A stretch of 64,000 nt of DNA from Dipteris shenzhenensis. Lineage: Eukaryota > Polypodiophyta > Polypodiopsida > Gleicheniales. Both the position numbers and the translations under genes were made by a program. A model generated the notes under the pieces. That model was not told where the DNA came from. It was given only the letters and a program-made list of their open reading frames with translations, and made no database searches. The stretch is taken from NCBI GenBank assembly GCA_047967505.1, contig CM106540.1. One strand, 5' to 3'. How positions within the stretch are numbered: position 1 is the stretch's first letter; every line of letters begins with the position of its first letter. This document shows positions 25,082 to 37,834 of the stretch, piece after piece.

Positions 25082-26500
25082 CTTAAACATCATTTAGGAT
25101 TAGTTTCCACGATACGTTTCTATAAGCTCATGTAAAGTAGCATTGATTCCCTGCCACAATGGCATGGTTGTGCTGAACTGTTTCCAAGATAAAAGGGTAT
25201 TGAAGTTGAATATTATTTTTTAGGATTGAACATGGAGGTTATGCAGGGTTGAACCTGCAACTAAACAGAGCCACTTGTTTTTTTAAAGATGTCAACAAAG
25301 CGTGAGTATCTGAACACTGAAATTTTTCTTGAATCTTCTGGCTGTAAATGTCTAGTTATGTCTTCACTTGAAGCATCATCAAACCTTCTCTGGTGCTGAA
25401 TCCTGAGTCTTTGTGTCTGGATTTTCTTTGAATTCTATCTGTCTGAGGAAGTTGCCCACTGAGCTGGAATCTTCTGTTTCTATTTGTCAAGATTCATGAC
25501 CTGAACCTTCTCTTTCTATTTCTTTACAATTCATGGTGGTAATTGCGGTCTTCAACTCTTCTGTTTCTTGATATTTGACCTTTTTGAATCCCTTCTATCC
25601 TTTCGATCTAAAATCCTCTGATTCATCCAATTTTTCTAAGGAAACAGGCATCTCTTCGAAATGCTTCCATCTTTGTCTTAATGTTGGTGACCAAACCAGT
25701 GGCAGACAGGATCACGTTGCATCACACGTTTTTAAAGGAGAACCTTTCTGCTCTGATGTTGCAGGACATGCTAATCTTGAAAGTACAAATGCTTAGGAAA
25801 GCAACAGAGCAATTAACTTAAGATTGTTTGCTCTGTAAAGTCTTCAAATGAATTGCTTGTGAATATCTGAAACGTATTGTAATTTTCCTTCATGTGCGAC
25901 TTAGTTATATTCCAGAATCCTATGCAAAACAAAGTATTTTAGCAAAACTTCCCAAAAGGACATTAGCACATCATACAACAATCAGTGCCAACTGAAGCCA
26001 TAGAGAAGGAAACACCTGCTTTTATCTAAGACTCTTCAGCAGTGAAAAGATATTTGATGAGAGTAGTGTAATACTTTCTTCTATCTGCTACTGTAAAAGG
26101 CCACAATATTCCTTAGGACATCAAGTATAACAATCACTGCCAATCTGAAGCCTGCCTTCCTCTACGACTCTTCAGCAGTGAAAAGATATTTGATGAGGGT
26201 AGTGTAAGACTTAATCTACCTGCTACAGTAAAAGGTCACAATATTCCTAATCTTTGAGATGGCATGCAAACTAAAACCAACGATAGAGACCCATACATTC
26301 CTAAGAAGCTAAGAAATGTGAAGAAAGATTTGGCTTTGTAGAAGGCAGCTCAGGAAGTATATACATTACCATTTTGGGACAAGGAATCTTAGTATTTAAA
26401 GTATTGTCTTAGCCTGACAATAAGTATATATGTTACCATTTCCGGACATGGCAGCTGAGTATCTAAAATATTCTAATTGTGATAATGTTATGCATACGTA
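25082..26500. other. Downstream of IST1-like gene; 3' UTR and intergenic
   Basis: No coding sequence is recognised. The first few hundred bases probably include the 3' UTR; no clear canonical polyadenylation signal was located. The stretch ends in a tandem duplication described separately. Confidence 0.5.
25958..26253. repeat. Imperfect tandem duplication, unit about 150 bp
   Basis: Two adjacent copies (about 25958-26114 and 26117-26253) share AGGACAT at the start, GACTCTTCAGCAGTGAAAAG in the middle, then TGATGAG and CACAATATTCCT at the end. They differ by substitutions and small indels. Confidence 0.85.
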
Positions 26501-27046
26501 CCACGTTTCCTCTACAAAGCCACCTTCTCTTCTTTTAAGGCATGTTCAGTCGGAAGGATACAAAGATTGAGTGAAGTCTTGTGGGATCTTTTCCTGGTAA
26601 CATAGTTTTCACATTTTCCCGGGTCAAATGGATTAATAATGACAGGACAGAAGAAAGCTGAGAAGAGAGGTAAAGAGAAACTAAGGCTATGGAGGCTCAA
26701 AGTAGTCAAGCATAGCGGAAATGAGTAGAAGCAAGAAAGTGAATCGATCTTCCATTAGGTGATGCCTCTAGATATAGGCAGATTACCTTATCCATCTCCT
26801 CCTAGATCCTTCCAGCCAATCATACATTTTTCCTTTCTACATCAATCTCAAGGCTCTCTAGCATCACATATTTCAACACCCCCCTTGATGCTAGGCCATG
26901 TCATCAGAGTTGTAGTGCGAAATTACAATGATAATCCCCCCCCCCCCTACTCCCCTATCAGGCTCGTTAGCCAGTGGTGTAACTAGCATGTGGGAATTTC
27001 CACTCTCATGGATTACTACTCATAAGGTAATGTCACTCACGAGCTC

Positions 27047-27376
27047 TTAATTCCTTGTAGCTTCCTTGGCTACATCATCGGTGCCTAAGGCAAGCTTATT
27101 ACAAAAAAAATATTTTAAAAGAGACTCATTATTTTGGACAGATGTTTCCACAAGATTAGCCTGGTAACAATTCTTTTCATCATGTCCATACTTCTTGCAA
27201 ATAGTGCATTGTGGTTTGCCCTTATTCCTGCAATACTTTTCCTCATGGCTTGTCATTCCACAGTAGGTGCATTTCACCTTCCGATTTCCCTTTTGGAAAC
27301 CTGTCTTAGTACTTATGAATGCTTGAGTGCCTCCATTACGAGGATTACCAAAAAGCGAGCGGAAATAACCGAGCAA
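27047..27376 (-). pseudogene. Retrotransposon gag fragment with two CCHC zinc knuckles
   Basis: A 109-residue minus-strand frame contains two zinc knuckles close together, CTYCGMTSHEEKYC and CTICKKYGHDEKNC, each fitting Cx2Cx4Hx4C. Tandem knuckles of this kind are the RNA-binding part of gag in plant copia elements. The segment before the knuckles is basic, as usual. No protease (DSGA) motif is seen downstream at lower coordinates, so it is an isolated piece. It could also be a host CCHC protein, but the surrounding repeats argue against that. Confidence 0.7.
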
Positions 27377-27861
27377 AGTAATTGAACAGAGCGATGAAAA
27401 ACGAGCAAACCATCCATTATATGAGACATTATCAATTCATAAATTTAATTGAAGCTCAATCAATATAACCAAAGTCTAACTTTCCTCCACCTTTGCTCAA
27501 ACATATAAAATCTTTATTGAAAGTTGTTGGCGCCTCTCTTGCCTCCTGGCCTCCTATTGCCTATTGTAGCTACCTTTCTTTATTACCTCTTGCCTCTAGG
27601 AGTGGAATCTCTATTTCTTTACACCTATTCCTCATTTAGAACAAATGGTAGCGGCACCAAAAGACCTCAATTCTTTATGTTTTTCTCATAACCTCTTCTC
27701 TTTTTACCCCACTTCGCATGACCTTGAAAATACATTTTTCCTTTGCCTTTTGCATCATAAATAAAATCAAAAACTAGAGGGAATTATTTTGTATTATTTT
27801 AAGGATATCCAATTTTTTAAAAATTTACTTAGAATCCATATTCATGTACACCTTATCCTCT

Positions 27862-28460
27862 ACACCACTTCAAGGTCAAATTTCAACATGGAACTTGATG
27901 GGTGGTAGAGATAGCATATTAATCTGTTGTGCAAAGATGGTCCTAGAAGGCTCAGAATCTCTGCTTACAGAGGCCATAACTACACCACTTCAAGGTCAAA
28001 TTTCAACATGGAACTTGATGGGTGGTAGAGATAGCATATTAATCTGTTGTGCAAAGATGGTCCTAGAAGGCTCGGAATCTCTGCTTATAGAGGCCATAAC
28101 TCTTGCTACAGACCTCCGATCGAGATGATTTAAAACCAAAATTGTAGTAATCAAGCTCATCTACGCTACTAGAAGTTCATATTTCAACATTAAGCTTGAG
28201 GGTTGGTAGAGGCCGCGTATTAATACGCGGTGCAGAATGGTCCTAGAAGGCCCAAAATCTCGCTTGTAGAGGCCATAACTTTTTCTACAGACCTCTGATC
28301 GAGATGATGTAAGAACCAAAATTGTAGTACTCAAGCTCATCTACACTATTCCAAGGTCATATCCATATCTCATCATAAATATTGAGGGGTGGTAGAGACC
28401 AAGTATTAATATGCAGTGCAAAATGGTCCCAAAATACATGGAATCTCCGTTTGCATGCAA
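27862..28460. repeat. Tandem repeat array, four copies, 120-180 bp units
   Basis: Copies 1 (27862-27981) and 2 (from 27982) are nearly identical over 120 bp, starting TACACCACTTCAAGGTCAAA and ending AGAGGCCATAAC. Copies 3 (from about 28161) and 4 (from about 28341) are diverged and about 180 bp long. They include an extra 60 bp (CTACAGACCTC ... CAAGCTCATCTAC) that copy 2 also has at its end. The ancestral unit was probably about 180 bp, with a recent 120-bp duplication. Confidence 0.9.
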
Positions 28461-28815
28461 TTATTGGAGTGGATCATTGTGTGTTGTTCTAGATAAAATT
28501 CTACATGGTTACCTAAATAAGAAGGAGAAGATATATTGCTTAGAAAGCTCCTTTGAATCATTGTGTGATGCAAGAGATCAAATATACTTGGTTTTATGAT
28601 GCATTTAGGCCATACACCTCCAATATTTACTATATATATTGAACTTATCTTTGAGAAGCTAAATATACAACAAATGAGTAACTAGTGGACTCATTATCAG
28701 GCTTGAGGTATAGAAGGAACTTGGAGCATCATCCACCATGCATTTTCAATAAAAAGAAAGGGATCCACTAGTTTCATTGAATGTAATTTGATCCTTTTGT
28801 ATCCTCTAGGTGGCC

Positions 28816-28995
28816 TATGAATGGAGATGGGATGTGTTATTGCACCTCTCATCATAGAATTCTTGACAAATGGGCATGCATGCTTCTCTTTTGATAATAA
28901 TACTATGAATGGAGATGGGATGTGGTATTGTACCTCTCATCAAAGAATGCTTGACAAATGGGATGCATGCTTCTCTTTTGATAATAATACTTTGA
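28816..28995. repeat. Tandem duplication of about 90 bp
   Basis: Two adjacent copies start TGAATGGAGATGGGATGTG and end TTTTGATAATAATACT. They read through one open frame but have no recognisable protein signature. Confidence 0.85.
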
Positions 28996-29604
28996 TTGAG
29001 GGTAGTGTTGGGAGCCCCTTGTGTAGGTTGCTAGTGCCAAGAGAGCTCAATTGGATCTTGTTGATTAGGATGGTAATGAGTTTACTATTGAGCCTTTCAA
29101 ACACCCATATGATTCATGTATATATGCACTCATGTGATATTTCCCAAATTAAAGCGATATCTATTATAATATGAAGTACAAATTCTACTATTATTTATGT
29201 AGAAGTCACTTGCCATGCTTTAGGATGAATAGCATTCAGTAGCTTCTTATGTGAAATTCAATTATGATACACATTTTTTAAGAAGATAGGTATAGATCAT
29301 GGTGTTCTTAATAATATGATCTAATCTGATTCGAGGACACTCCTTGCATTTTTAAATGTGGTTGATAGTTTGTAATGATTTTTGTTTTGCATATATCTTT
29401 GATAGGATATGCATAAAACATTACACTCAATATATATAGTCTAGGAAGAGATTTCTTGCATTACAAAATGAATAGACTTCTTGTTATTTGTTTCATCTAC
29501 TTTGGCATAATAGACATAAATTCATTTGATAAAAATATATTCTCATTAAAGAACATTCAATGTCCATACATTGATCATGCCTTTGACTTTTTTGGTTGAT
29601 ATAC

Positions 29605-29945
29605 TAAGAATGGTCTTATATTAAGAGGTGATGATATCTCAAGTGTGATACAAATTGTAAGAATGGTTTTGTATTAAGAGGTGATGATATCTCAAGTGTT
29701 CTACAAATAGTAAGAATGGTTCAAGTGTTCTACAAAAGTAATAGGTACCTCTTAGTGGCTGAAGGGAAGGAGTGATGATATCTCAAGTGTTCTACAAATA
29801 GTAAGAATGGTCTTGTATTAAGAGGTGATGATATCTCAAGTGTTCTACAAATAGTAATAATGGTTTTGTATTAGGAGGTGATGATATCTCAAGTGTTCTA
29901 CAAAAAAATATTAGATACCTCTTAGTGGTTGAAGGGAAGGGGTTA
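29605..29945. repeat. Degenerate short tandem repeats, unit about 60-70 bp
   Basis: The phrase GAGGTGATGATATCTCAAG, followed by TGTTCTACAAA and AGTAAGAATGG, recurs about five times. A longer phrase (TACCTCTTAGTGG, then TGAAGGGAAGG) occurs twice. Likely replication-slippage expansion. Confidence 0.85.
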
Positions 29946-30615
29946 TGGGCAAAATCTCTAGGAACTACAGGATGGTTGCAATTTTGAATGTCATAAATGA
30001 CACTTGGGTTTTTCAACATATGGGTGAACTATTTTTAAACATTCACTTCTTTCATGGTTGATAACACTTTTAATAAGAAGAACCATTTTGAATGTCATAA
30101 GTGTTGATGCAATCCCATGCTATGAAGTCTACAGATAGTTTTTTTTCCCCGCATATGGGTGACGTGATGTCTACATTACTAAGTTCAACATATCAAGCAA
30201 CGCATTTGTTTTGATTATTGAAGGACTTGTGATAATAAGACCTATTTCAAATGCAAAAGAATTGTTGTATAATGTGAGTATGGCTCCAATTGGAAGTTAA
30301 GGTAGACTATAATTCACAATGTTGGTATAGTTACACATAGTAACATAAGTTTTATTTTCGAGAATCTTCCCAAATAGTGGTTTGCACAAAGCTATGTTGA
30401 GTACCGCGATAAGGAAATTGTGGAAAAGCTCGCTCGCTTTTTTGGGCCCGCTCGCTTTTCCTCGCTCGCTCTATCGACTGCCTCCTCCATTACCTTGTTT
30501 TTACCTTCTCTTTCCAATAGAGATGCTTCAATATATCATGCAATGTAAGATTGTCCATATTGGACAATGTTTCAACCAATGTACTATATCCATCAATGTC
30601 GCAAGTGGCAAGCAA

Positions 30616-30785
30616 TGAGTTTGGTTTGAGACCCACATATAGGCTTCATCTATTCCTTTTGTACTTAGAGAGAGTTCTTTTGGCTTTCACAACTAAGAAG
30701 AGGAAAACTGTTTTCAACCTCCACCTTTGTGTGTATTCCCCCATTGTGGATGTGAGAAAGCTGCAAGTGAGACTCCTTACATGTA
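30616..30785 (+). mobile_element. Stray copia LTR fragment, same family as 5505-5690
   Basis: It matches the LTR at 5505-5690 from its first base (TGAGTTTGG) to CTCCTTAC, with scattered substitutions, then diverges before the LTR's 3' end. No PBS or gag follows. It is a solo or truncated LTR and shows that the family has more than one copy here. Confidence 0.8.
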
Positions 30786-31400
30786 TTTTAGAATGCAATC
30801 GAGGACGCTTGCAATATCTCAAGAGAGGGGTATGTCACGAGGGCGTGATTTTTGGCGCATGCATGTTGGCCTACATGTGGGGAAAACAAGAGGCGAGGTC
30901 AAGGGTTGCTTGATGTGCTAGAACCCCTAGCATTTGTGCCTTTACCCCCGTCCAGTAAACTGCCCATATCTTTCCGACCGCTTCTTTGTTTCTTATGAAC
31001 CTTATATCAGAGCGAAGCCCATTTCAAGGCACATCTGGATATGTGTTTGAATATTTTATATCATGTCTTTGTTGAAAGTTTGCAGCTAGATATCATGGGC
31101 AGATACCCTACTCCTACCGAGATAGCCTACCATCGTGGACATTACAGATGACATACATGGAGACACTTCTATGATGAGGGGTTGATTACTGAGTATATCA
31201 GGGCTATTGGAGCGCCCCCCCAAGGTATTTAAAAGTACTTAAATAATGTCAATGTTGTAAATAAAGATTTGATTTTTCATACATGGATACATGTTGTCCC
31301 TCGTTTACAGGCCCCTGGGGATATTCAAGAGGAAGAAGGCATATACCATCATTAAAGCATGTATCACAAACTGGCATAGCATATAAAAGCCAAGAGAAGA

Positions 31401-31735
31401 CTATGACGATGCCAAAGTGTTCCATGTAGCAAGGGCACGAATTACAGCGAGCAATTCCTTCTCATAAATACTTAAATGTATTTTCATCATCCTGCAAAAT
31501 CCTACTCTCATAGGCCAGCACGCATCCATCTTGCATAATGACCGCTCCAAGGCCACTCTTTCCACATGCATCTGCTTGGACGGCAAAAGCTTTTCGAAGA
31601 TCTGGCAAGATCAATACTAGAGCCGAAGTAAGCTTTTCTTGCTTGCCCCTCCATATCCCAATCATCATCTGTAAGAGAAATATTTACTGAATTTCTCTCT
31701 TTTATAGTAGGCAATACTTTACTAGAGACAATCAC
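31401..31735 (-). pseudogene. Ty3/gypsy RNase H fragment
   Basis: Minus-strand frames give LPDLRKAFAVQADACGKSG, then LGAVIMQDGCVLAYESR and, after a frameshift, YEKELLAVIRALATWN. These are the RNase H signatures of Ty3/gypsy pol: the catalytic Asp in VQADA and the Glu in EKELLA. A few in-frame defects break it up, and there is no RT or integrase around it. It is an isolated scrap of about 330 bp. Confidence 0.85.
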
Positions 31736-31739
31736 AGGC

Positions 31740-33343
31740 TCACCTTCTTAAGTAAGATGGTGATGTCCGAGCAACGAAACCATGAAACCAACCTCAAGGC
31801 CAACAAGAGGGCGGTATTAGACAACTAACCAGCCAATGCTTTCACATTAATAATATTTACAAATAACGTGCTCCTGCTTAGGAACAAGGACACCGATTGC
31901 CCCAAACCCTTGGTGCCCCTTTCAGTATTTCTCTAGAGACCAGCAAATAAGATACACAATGAATTCAATCTCACGTGCATTCAATGCATTTCTCACTCTG
32001 AGTAGCCCTCAGTATCCCAAGCAATAGCCCTTCGGGGCTCTGCTCTCACACCCTAGTGACAATAGACATCCATCTCTATCAAACACCTGCATAAGACTTG
32101 GACTTGTTGCTAGTAGCCCATGCGGGGTCACACAACTCCCCTTACTATCATAGGTGTCCACGGAGTCACTGAAATACTCAAGCAATGGGTGAAAGCATAA
32201 CTAGTCTGCCCACAACCTCGAAAGCAAGAACTTGAACTACAAGCATCCACGGTGGACTGCTTTGCCAACTGGGCCTCTCCAACATAGCTCACAACCAAAT
32301 AGTAAAATCAAGAGGAAGCAACCAGCTTGTCTTGGTCAATCTGCGGGCATCCAAGTGCTCATACATGAGCTTGTACAACCCAATCTCAATGATGCATTAT
32401 CCTGCCTGTAAATCAACATAACCTGCACGTACAACAGCAATGACCGAGGAAGAGAAAGAGAAAGAGATGACCAACCCCTTTTAGAGCAATTCGTGGCCTA
32501 TGAACTTGGCCTTGTGAGCAGCTAGGCCCTCTAACAATGGAGCAATCAGTCCCCAAGTCCTTTTAGTGTTGGCTGTTCACTGTAAGAATAGCCTACAGTA
32601 ATGCATATGGTCACCAAGTCTCCCATATGGCAACCCAAACTGCCAAACACAGTTCAAACAAGAGTGTACGGCCCCCTCGAGGTAGATTCCCTACGTCCAG
32701 TCATCAAGACTCTCCCTGTGCGTGGCCAAATCGAAGCTCGTCTGCCAACCTCCCGTACGACACCGACGATTCTTCCAATCCTCCACTGAGAACCTTGCCA
32801 AAAGCATCAAGGATGGGGAATGCCACATGGCATTCCCCTCTTCATTTTCCCCCAATGCCACCTTTAGTGGGGCATTTTTAAAACCAAACCAATAGCCAAC
32901 TTGGGTTCTAAGGGTACTTTGCCCCCCTCTTGGGCCCAAATAACAAATTCACCCCAAGGCACCACTAATTCCTAGGAAGAATTTCGCAACACCCACATCC
33001 CATGGCTCTGCCTACCCACATGCAAGTACAAAACTCATGCCCTCGTGATAGCTGCCCACATGGCAACCTATGTGCTGCACATGTGGTAGCCCCTTTCTCT
33101 TGCTTTATGCTTGCAGATGCACTACCCACACGGCAGCCTGTTTGCTGCCCATGTGGCAGCCATGTAAGCCCTAAGTCCACCTCCCCCACGCTCTCATCAT
33201 GGGGGCTTACAAATGCGGAGGTGACTATCCCAACTCGTCGATGAAGATGCTCCAGTTGCTCCCATGTCGTAGCCCTTTGGAACAAAAATGGCCTCTTGCA
33301 CCGCCAGGTCTAGCTCTTCGTAAAGGACCAACTTGGCACTTGC
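31740..33343. other. No gene recognised; possible LTR-like flank
   Basis: No coding signature was found. About 33045-33170 contains several quasi-palindromes of the type GCTGCCCATGTGGCAGC. The same run of motifs occurs in the same orientation at about 42675-42790, on the far side of the nested array and copia gag, so the two may be parts of direct repeats (LTRs) of an outer element. Confidence 0.4.
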
Positions 33344-33348
33344 GGATC
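33344..33348. repeat. Target-site duplication GGATC (left)
   Basis: GGATC lies immediately before LTR A and is repeated exactly after LTR C at 40511-40515, giving a perfect 5-bp duplication, the usual size for LTR elements. Confidence 0.88.
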
Positions 33349-35163
33349 TGTAAACTACTCGGTGCTTTCTATCAATTCAGACAACGGATTTTGCAGAGGC
33401 GTTTGAATGAAATGATTGCGAGTTGCCAGACACATATACTTGAACTTAAGAGTTTGCAATTAAGCTGAAATTAAGACTTATACAGCTTAAACACAAAGTG
33501 ACATCATTGGAAATTGCAATATGATTGAGGGGCCAAGACGGGGCCCCCCCATTATCCAGGCTCACTTTATTCTTGAAAATGGAGATACAAGACCAAGGTG
33601 CAATGCACCTTCCAAACTGATGAACTCAGTGAAAACCTAGGACCTAGATACAAGACTCAAGAGCATATGTGCAAGGTAGACAACAAAAATGAGGATTCCA
33701 AGCTCAGGTTTCAACTCTTGGCTTGCCCAATCCATAAGGAAGAAGCCTGCAACAATCACCACTTACATCCAACATTAGAGGCAAGCACTAGTTTCTAGAA
33801 AGATAGTAGAAACAACATGAAATAGTGATGTAATGAGATAAACTTGACAATACAGGCTCCCTTCGAGACTTGACCCTTTTGTAGATGAAGTCCTTGATGC
33901 CTCTGAAGCTACCTTGGGTGAGGAGAGTGTGGAAATGGGGCTGGAATGAGAACAGCTTAGAAAAACAGCCTGTAGGCTAGAGAGAGAAAGCCTTTATGGA
34001 GTGATAGCTGTAGAGAGAGAGTGCCAATGCTGATCCCAAGGGACGGGATGTAAGAGAGCATCTGCTGCTGTTCCACAGGTGCACAGAAAGGCAGATTTCT
34101 GCAATGGGAATGCACTGGAATAGTAGAGAGAGATTTTGCAGTAGAGAGAAAAAGACTGCAGCAGGGGAGAGAAAGGGGCTGTGGCTACTCCAGGCTAGGA
34201 GAAGGAGAGAGGATGTTGCTGTTGTTCCAGAAGAGCTGAGAGAGGGCAGATTTTTGGAGAGGAGGGGCTGGAACTGTAGAGAGAGAATGTGCTACTGTAG
34301 AGAGAGAAAGTGCTGCTGAGGTGAGAGAAGAGAAGCTGGCTGCACCCAAGGAGCTGGAGAGGTTCTGCTGCATCAACCAAAAGGAGAGAGAAGAAAAATG
34401 ACGAATTTTTCATGTAGGAATGAAGGGGAGAGGCCTTCTTTTATAGGCTCAGCCCCCCCCAAGCTTAGAGTGGAAGGTGGACACTTGTCCCAGATTTTTC
34501 GTGGGCTGCAGTCCCAAAGAGGACAACCCACAACCTGCCCCAAATCTACCAGATTTGGGGCCAGACACATGGCCTGCATGCCCTGCCACTTGCCATGCAT
34601 GCTGCCACATGTGTGGGACAGGTGGACTGACTTGCCAGCTTAGATTCCATGTGGCAGTCTGCCACGTGTCACTCCCAAAAACCCTAAAATTTCAAAGCTC
34701 TCAAAATTCAATTCTGATCGCACCCACGGGTTCCTAACAGCATGGACTATCTATTGACGTACTCTAAGGTCATAATTGAGCCATACTGAGCTCATTTGTT
34801 TGTCGTCTTATCTTGTATCTCCATTACTCTTGGCATGCTGCCAAGCCCACACCCAAAGCTCAGGGAACATTCTCTTGAATGGTTCCTAGGTCAGTATGCA
34901 ATCTGTGCATTTGATTGGTCCCATGTTTGGGTACTCAGGTGGGGTGTGGTTTCCAAATGTCTGTCTCAAAGAGAGGCCATCACTCTTGTGGGTCACTAAT
35001 GCCCATAACCCCAAGCAAGGGGTTCCACCCTCAAATGCTAGACCTAGTCCCCATTGTCCATAACTGAACAGTAGGAAAACATTTCGTTTCTTAAGAAGCA
35101 TACTATTGAAAAACAAAAAGAAATAGTACCAAGCAAGTGGATACATGTTGAAGCAAGATGACA
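33349..35163 (-). mobile_element. LTR A (3' LTR of the minus-strand array)
   Basis: About 1815 bp. On the minus strand it runs from TGTCATCTTGC to TTTACA, with standard TG...CA ends. It is nearly identical to LTR B and similar to LTR C. It contains poly-C runs near 34,452 and many GAGAGA-type stretches. Relative to B and C it lacks about 10 bp near 34,330 (AATGGCCTGG in the others). Confidence 0.92.
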
Positions 35164-36031
35164 TTCCCTCCGTCTTTCATTCGGTTGTCCTCAACTGAAA
35201 TGCTTCCTCATAAGCATCCAGGATTTCAGGACACTCCTGAAATGTAGCTATGTCCACCCATTGGGCATCGGTGGATGGGAGCCCTTTGAACTTCAAAAGG
35301 TACATCTTGCGAGTCGTGCCTCGACGTCCCATAGTGAAGTTATGCAGAATAATTTGCTCTGGGATCAACAAGATCTCAGTGTCCTCTCCTTCAAGTGCAT
35401 CGTCCAGTGTGGGCTCTTGAGGTGGTTCCTTAATGAAGGGTTTCACCAAGCTTACGTGGAAGACATCCTGGATCTTCCAATGCTCTGGAAGTCTCAATCA
35501 GACTCAGACATCATTTATTACCTGCAACACCTGAAAAGGACCATAATATCGAAAGAATAGCTTGAAGTAGATGCGCTTTTTGCCTACTTTGGTTTTTAAC
35601 CGGGCTTTCTCAAATTTCAATAAGACCCATTGGCCTTCTTTCACTACAAACGCCCTCCGTCTTTTATTTGCAGCTGCTCTTTGTTTCTCCTGTGCCTTTT
35701 GAATGGCTGCTCGAACCGTGGCATAAGCAGAGTCATAACCCTCCACGAATTGATCAGCGGCAAAGATTCTCTTTTGTTTGCATGAGTGGAGTTGGTGTTG
35801 TCCGCACGGCCTCTTCTTTGGGATTGGGGCCCTATGTCATGAGTTTCTGCTTGGCTGCTTTCCAGCACTTGAACCTGTTGAGCAATGTTTGACAAGAGAC
35901 CACTCAACTCATGCAGGTTAGGAGGAGGGTCAGGTCCATTGGCTGCCATGATGACAAGATGACTCAATGAAGGAGAGACTCAACAAGAGAAAGCACAGAG
36001 TAGAGGACCACTGCCTAAGCTCTGATACCAA
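35164..36031 (-). mobile_element. Internal region 1: gag N-terminus joined to integrase C-terminus and chromodomain
   Basis: Reading on the minus strand from 36031: a PBS (36030-36019); a gag-like start MAANGPDPPPNLHELSGLL with a short coiled coil; then, without protease, RT, RNase H or integrase core, the integrase C-terminal helix (FVEGYDSAYATVRAAIQ, KRRRAF, EGQWVLLKFEK), the GPFQVLQVIND beta strand, HWKIQDVFHVSLVKPF and a chromodomain (KMYLLKFKGLPSTDAQW). It ends in a purine tract before LTR A. At about 868 bp this is a deletion derivative that must depend on proteins from a full-length relative. Small frameshifts break the coding frame. Confidence 0.88.
36019..36030 (-). promoter_or_regulatory. 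Primer-binding site of internal region 1
   Basis: The minus-strand sequence is TGGTATCAGAGC, complementary to initiator tRNA-Met, one base inside LTR B. It fixes the array's orientation as minus. Confidence 0.92.
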
Positions 36032-37834
36032 TGTAAACTACTCGGTGCTTTCTATCAATTCAGACAACGGATTTTGCAGAGGTGTTTGAATGAAATGATT
36101 GCGAGTTGCCAAACACATATACTTGAACTTAAGAGTTTGCAATTAAGCTGAAATTAAGACTTATACAGCTCAAACACAAAGTGACATCATTGGAAATTGC
36201 AATATGATTGAGGGGCCAAGACGGGCCCCCCTTCTTATCCAGGCTCACTTTATTCTTGAAAATGGAGATACAAGACCCAGGTGCAATGCACCTTCCAAAC
36301 TGATGAACTCAGTGAAAACCTAGGACCTAGATACAAGACTCAAGAGCGTATGTGCAAGGTAGACAACAAAAATGAGGATTCCAAGCTCAGGTTTCAACTC
36401 TTGGCTTGCCCAATCCATAAGGAAGAAGCCTGCAACAATCACCACTTACATCCAACATTAGAGGCAAGCACTAGTTTCTAGAAAGATAGTAGAAACAACA
36501 TGAAATAGTGATGTAATGAGATAAACTTGACAATACAGGCTCCCTTCGAGACTTGACCCTTTTGTAGATGAAGTCCTTGATGCCTCTGAAGCTACCTTGG
36601 GTGAGGAGAGTGTGGAAATGGGGCTGGAATGAGAACAGCTTAGAAAAACAGCCTGTAGGCTAGAGAGAGAAAGCCTTTATGGAGTGATAGCTGTAGAGAG
36701 AGAGTGCCAATGCTGATCCCAAGGGACGGGATGTAAGAGAGCATCTGCTGCTGTTCCACAGGTGCACAGAAAGGCAGATTTCTGCAATGGGAATGCACTG
36801 GAATAGTAGAGAGAGATTTTGCAGTAGAGAGAAAAAGACTGCAGCAGGGGAGAGAAAGGGGCTGTGGCTACTCCAGGCTAGGAGAAGGAGAGAGGATGTT
36901 GCTGTTGTTCCAGAAGAGCTGAGAGAGGGCAGATTTCTGGAGAGGAGGGGCTGGAACTATAGAGAGAGAATGTGTTGCTGTAGAGAGAGAAAGTGCTGCT
37001 GAGGTGAGAGAATGGCCTGGGGAGAAGCTGGCTGCACCCAAGGAGCTCGAGAGGTTCTACTGCATCAACCAAAAGGAGAGAGAAGAAAAGTGATGAATTT
37101 TTCATGTAGGGAATGAAGGGGAGATGCCTTCTTTTATAGGCTCAGCCCCCCCCCCAGGCTTAGAGTGGAAGGTGGACACTTGTCCCAGATTTTTGGTGGG
37201 CTGCAGTCCCAAAGAGGACAGCCCACAACCTGCCCCAAATCTACCAGATTTGGGGCTAGACACATGGCCTGCATGCCCTGCCACTTGCCATGCATGCTGC
37301 CACATGTGTGGGACAGGTGGACTGACCTACCAGCTCAGATTCAATGTGGCAGTCTGCCACGTGTTACTCCCAAAAATCCTAAAATTTCAAAAATGTCAGA
37401 ATTCAATTCTGATCGCACCCACGGGTTCCTAACAGCTTGGACTATCTATTGACGTACTCTAAGGTCATAACATCTTGTATCTCCATTACTCTTGGCATGC
37501 TGCCAGGCCCACACCCAAAGATCAAGGAACATTCTCTTGAATGGTTCCTAGGTTAGTATGCAATCTGTGCATTTGATTGGTCCCATGTTTGGGTACTCAG
37601 GTGGGGTGTGGTTTCCAGATGTCCCTCTCAAAGAGAGGCCATCACTCTTGTGGGTCACTAATGCCCATAACCCCAAGCAAGGGGGTTCACCCTCAAATGC
37701 TAGACCTAGTCCCCATTGTCCATAACTCCATAACTGAACAGTAGGAAAACATTTCATTTCTTAAGAAGCATACTATTGAAAAACAAAAAGAAATAGTACC
37801 AAGCAAGTTGGATACATGTTGAAGCAAGATGACA
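36032..37834 (-). mobile_element. LTR B (middle LTR shared by both internals)
   Basis: About 1803 bp, with the same TG...CA ends as LTR A. It has a private deletion of about 33 bp near 37,468 (the ATTGAGCCATACTGAGC segment present in A and C is missing) and private substitutions such as GAGCGTATG. It serves as 3' LTR to internal 2 and 5' LTR to internal 1. Confidence 0.92.

Noticed and set aside
31003-31016. PBS-like TATATCAGAGCG
   Set aside because: Only a partial match to TGGTATCAGAGC. No LTR end CA precedes it and no gag follows.
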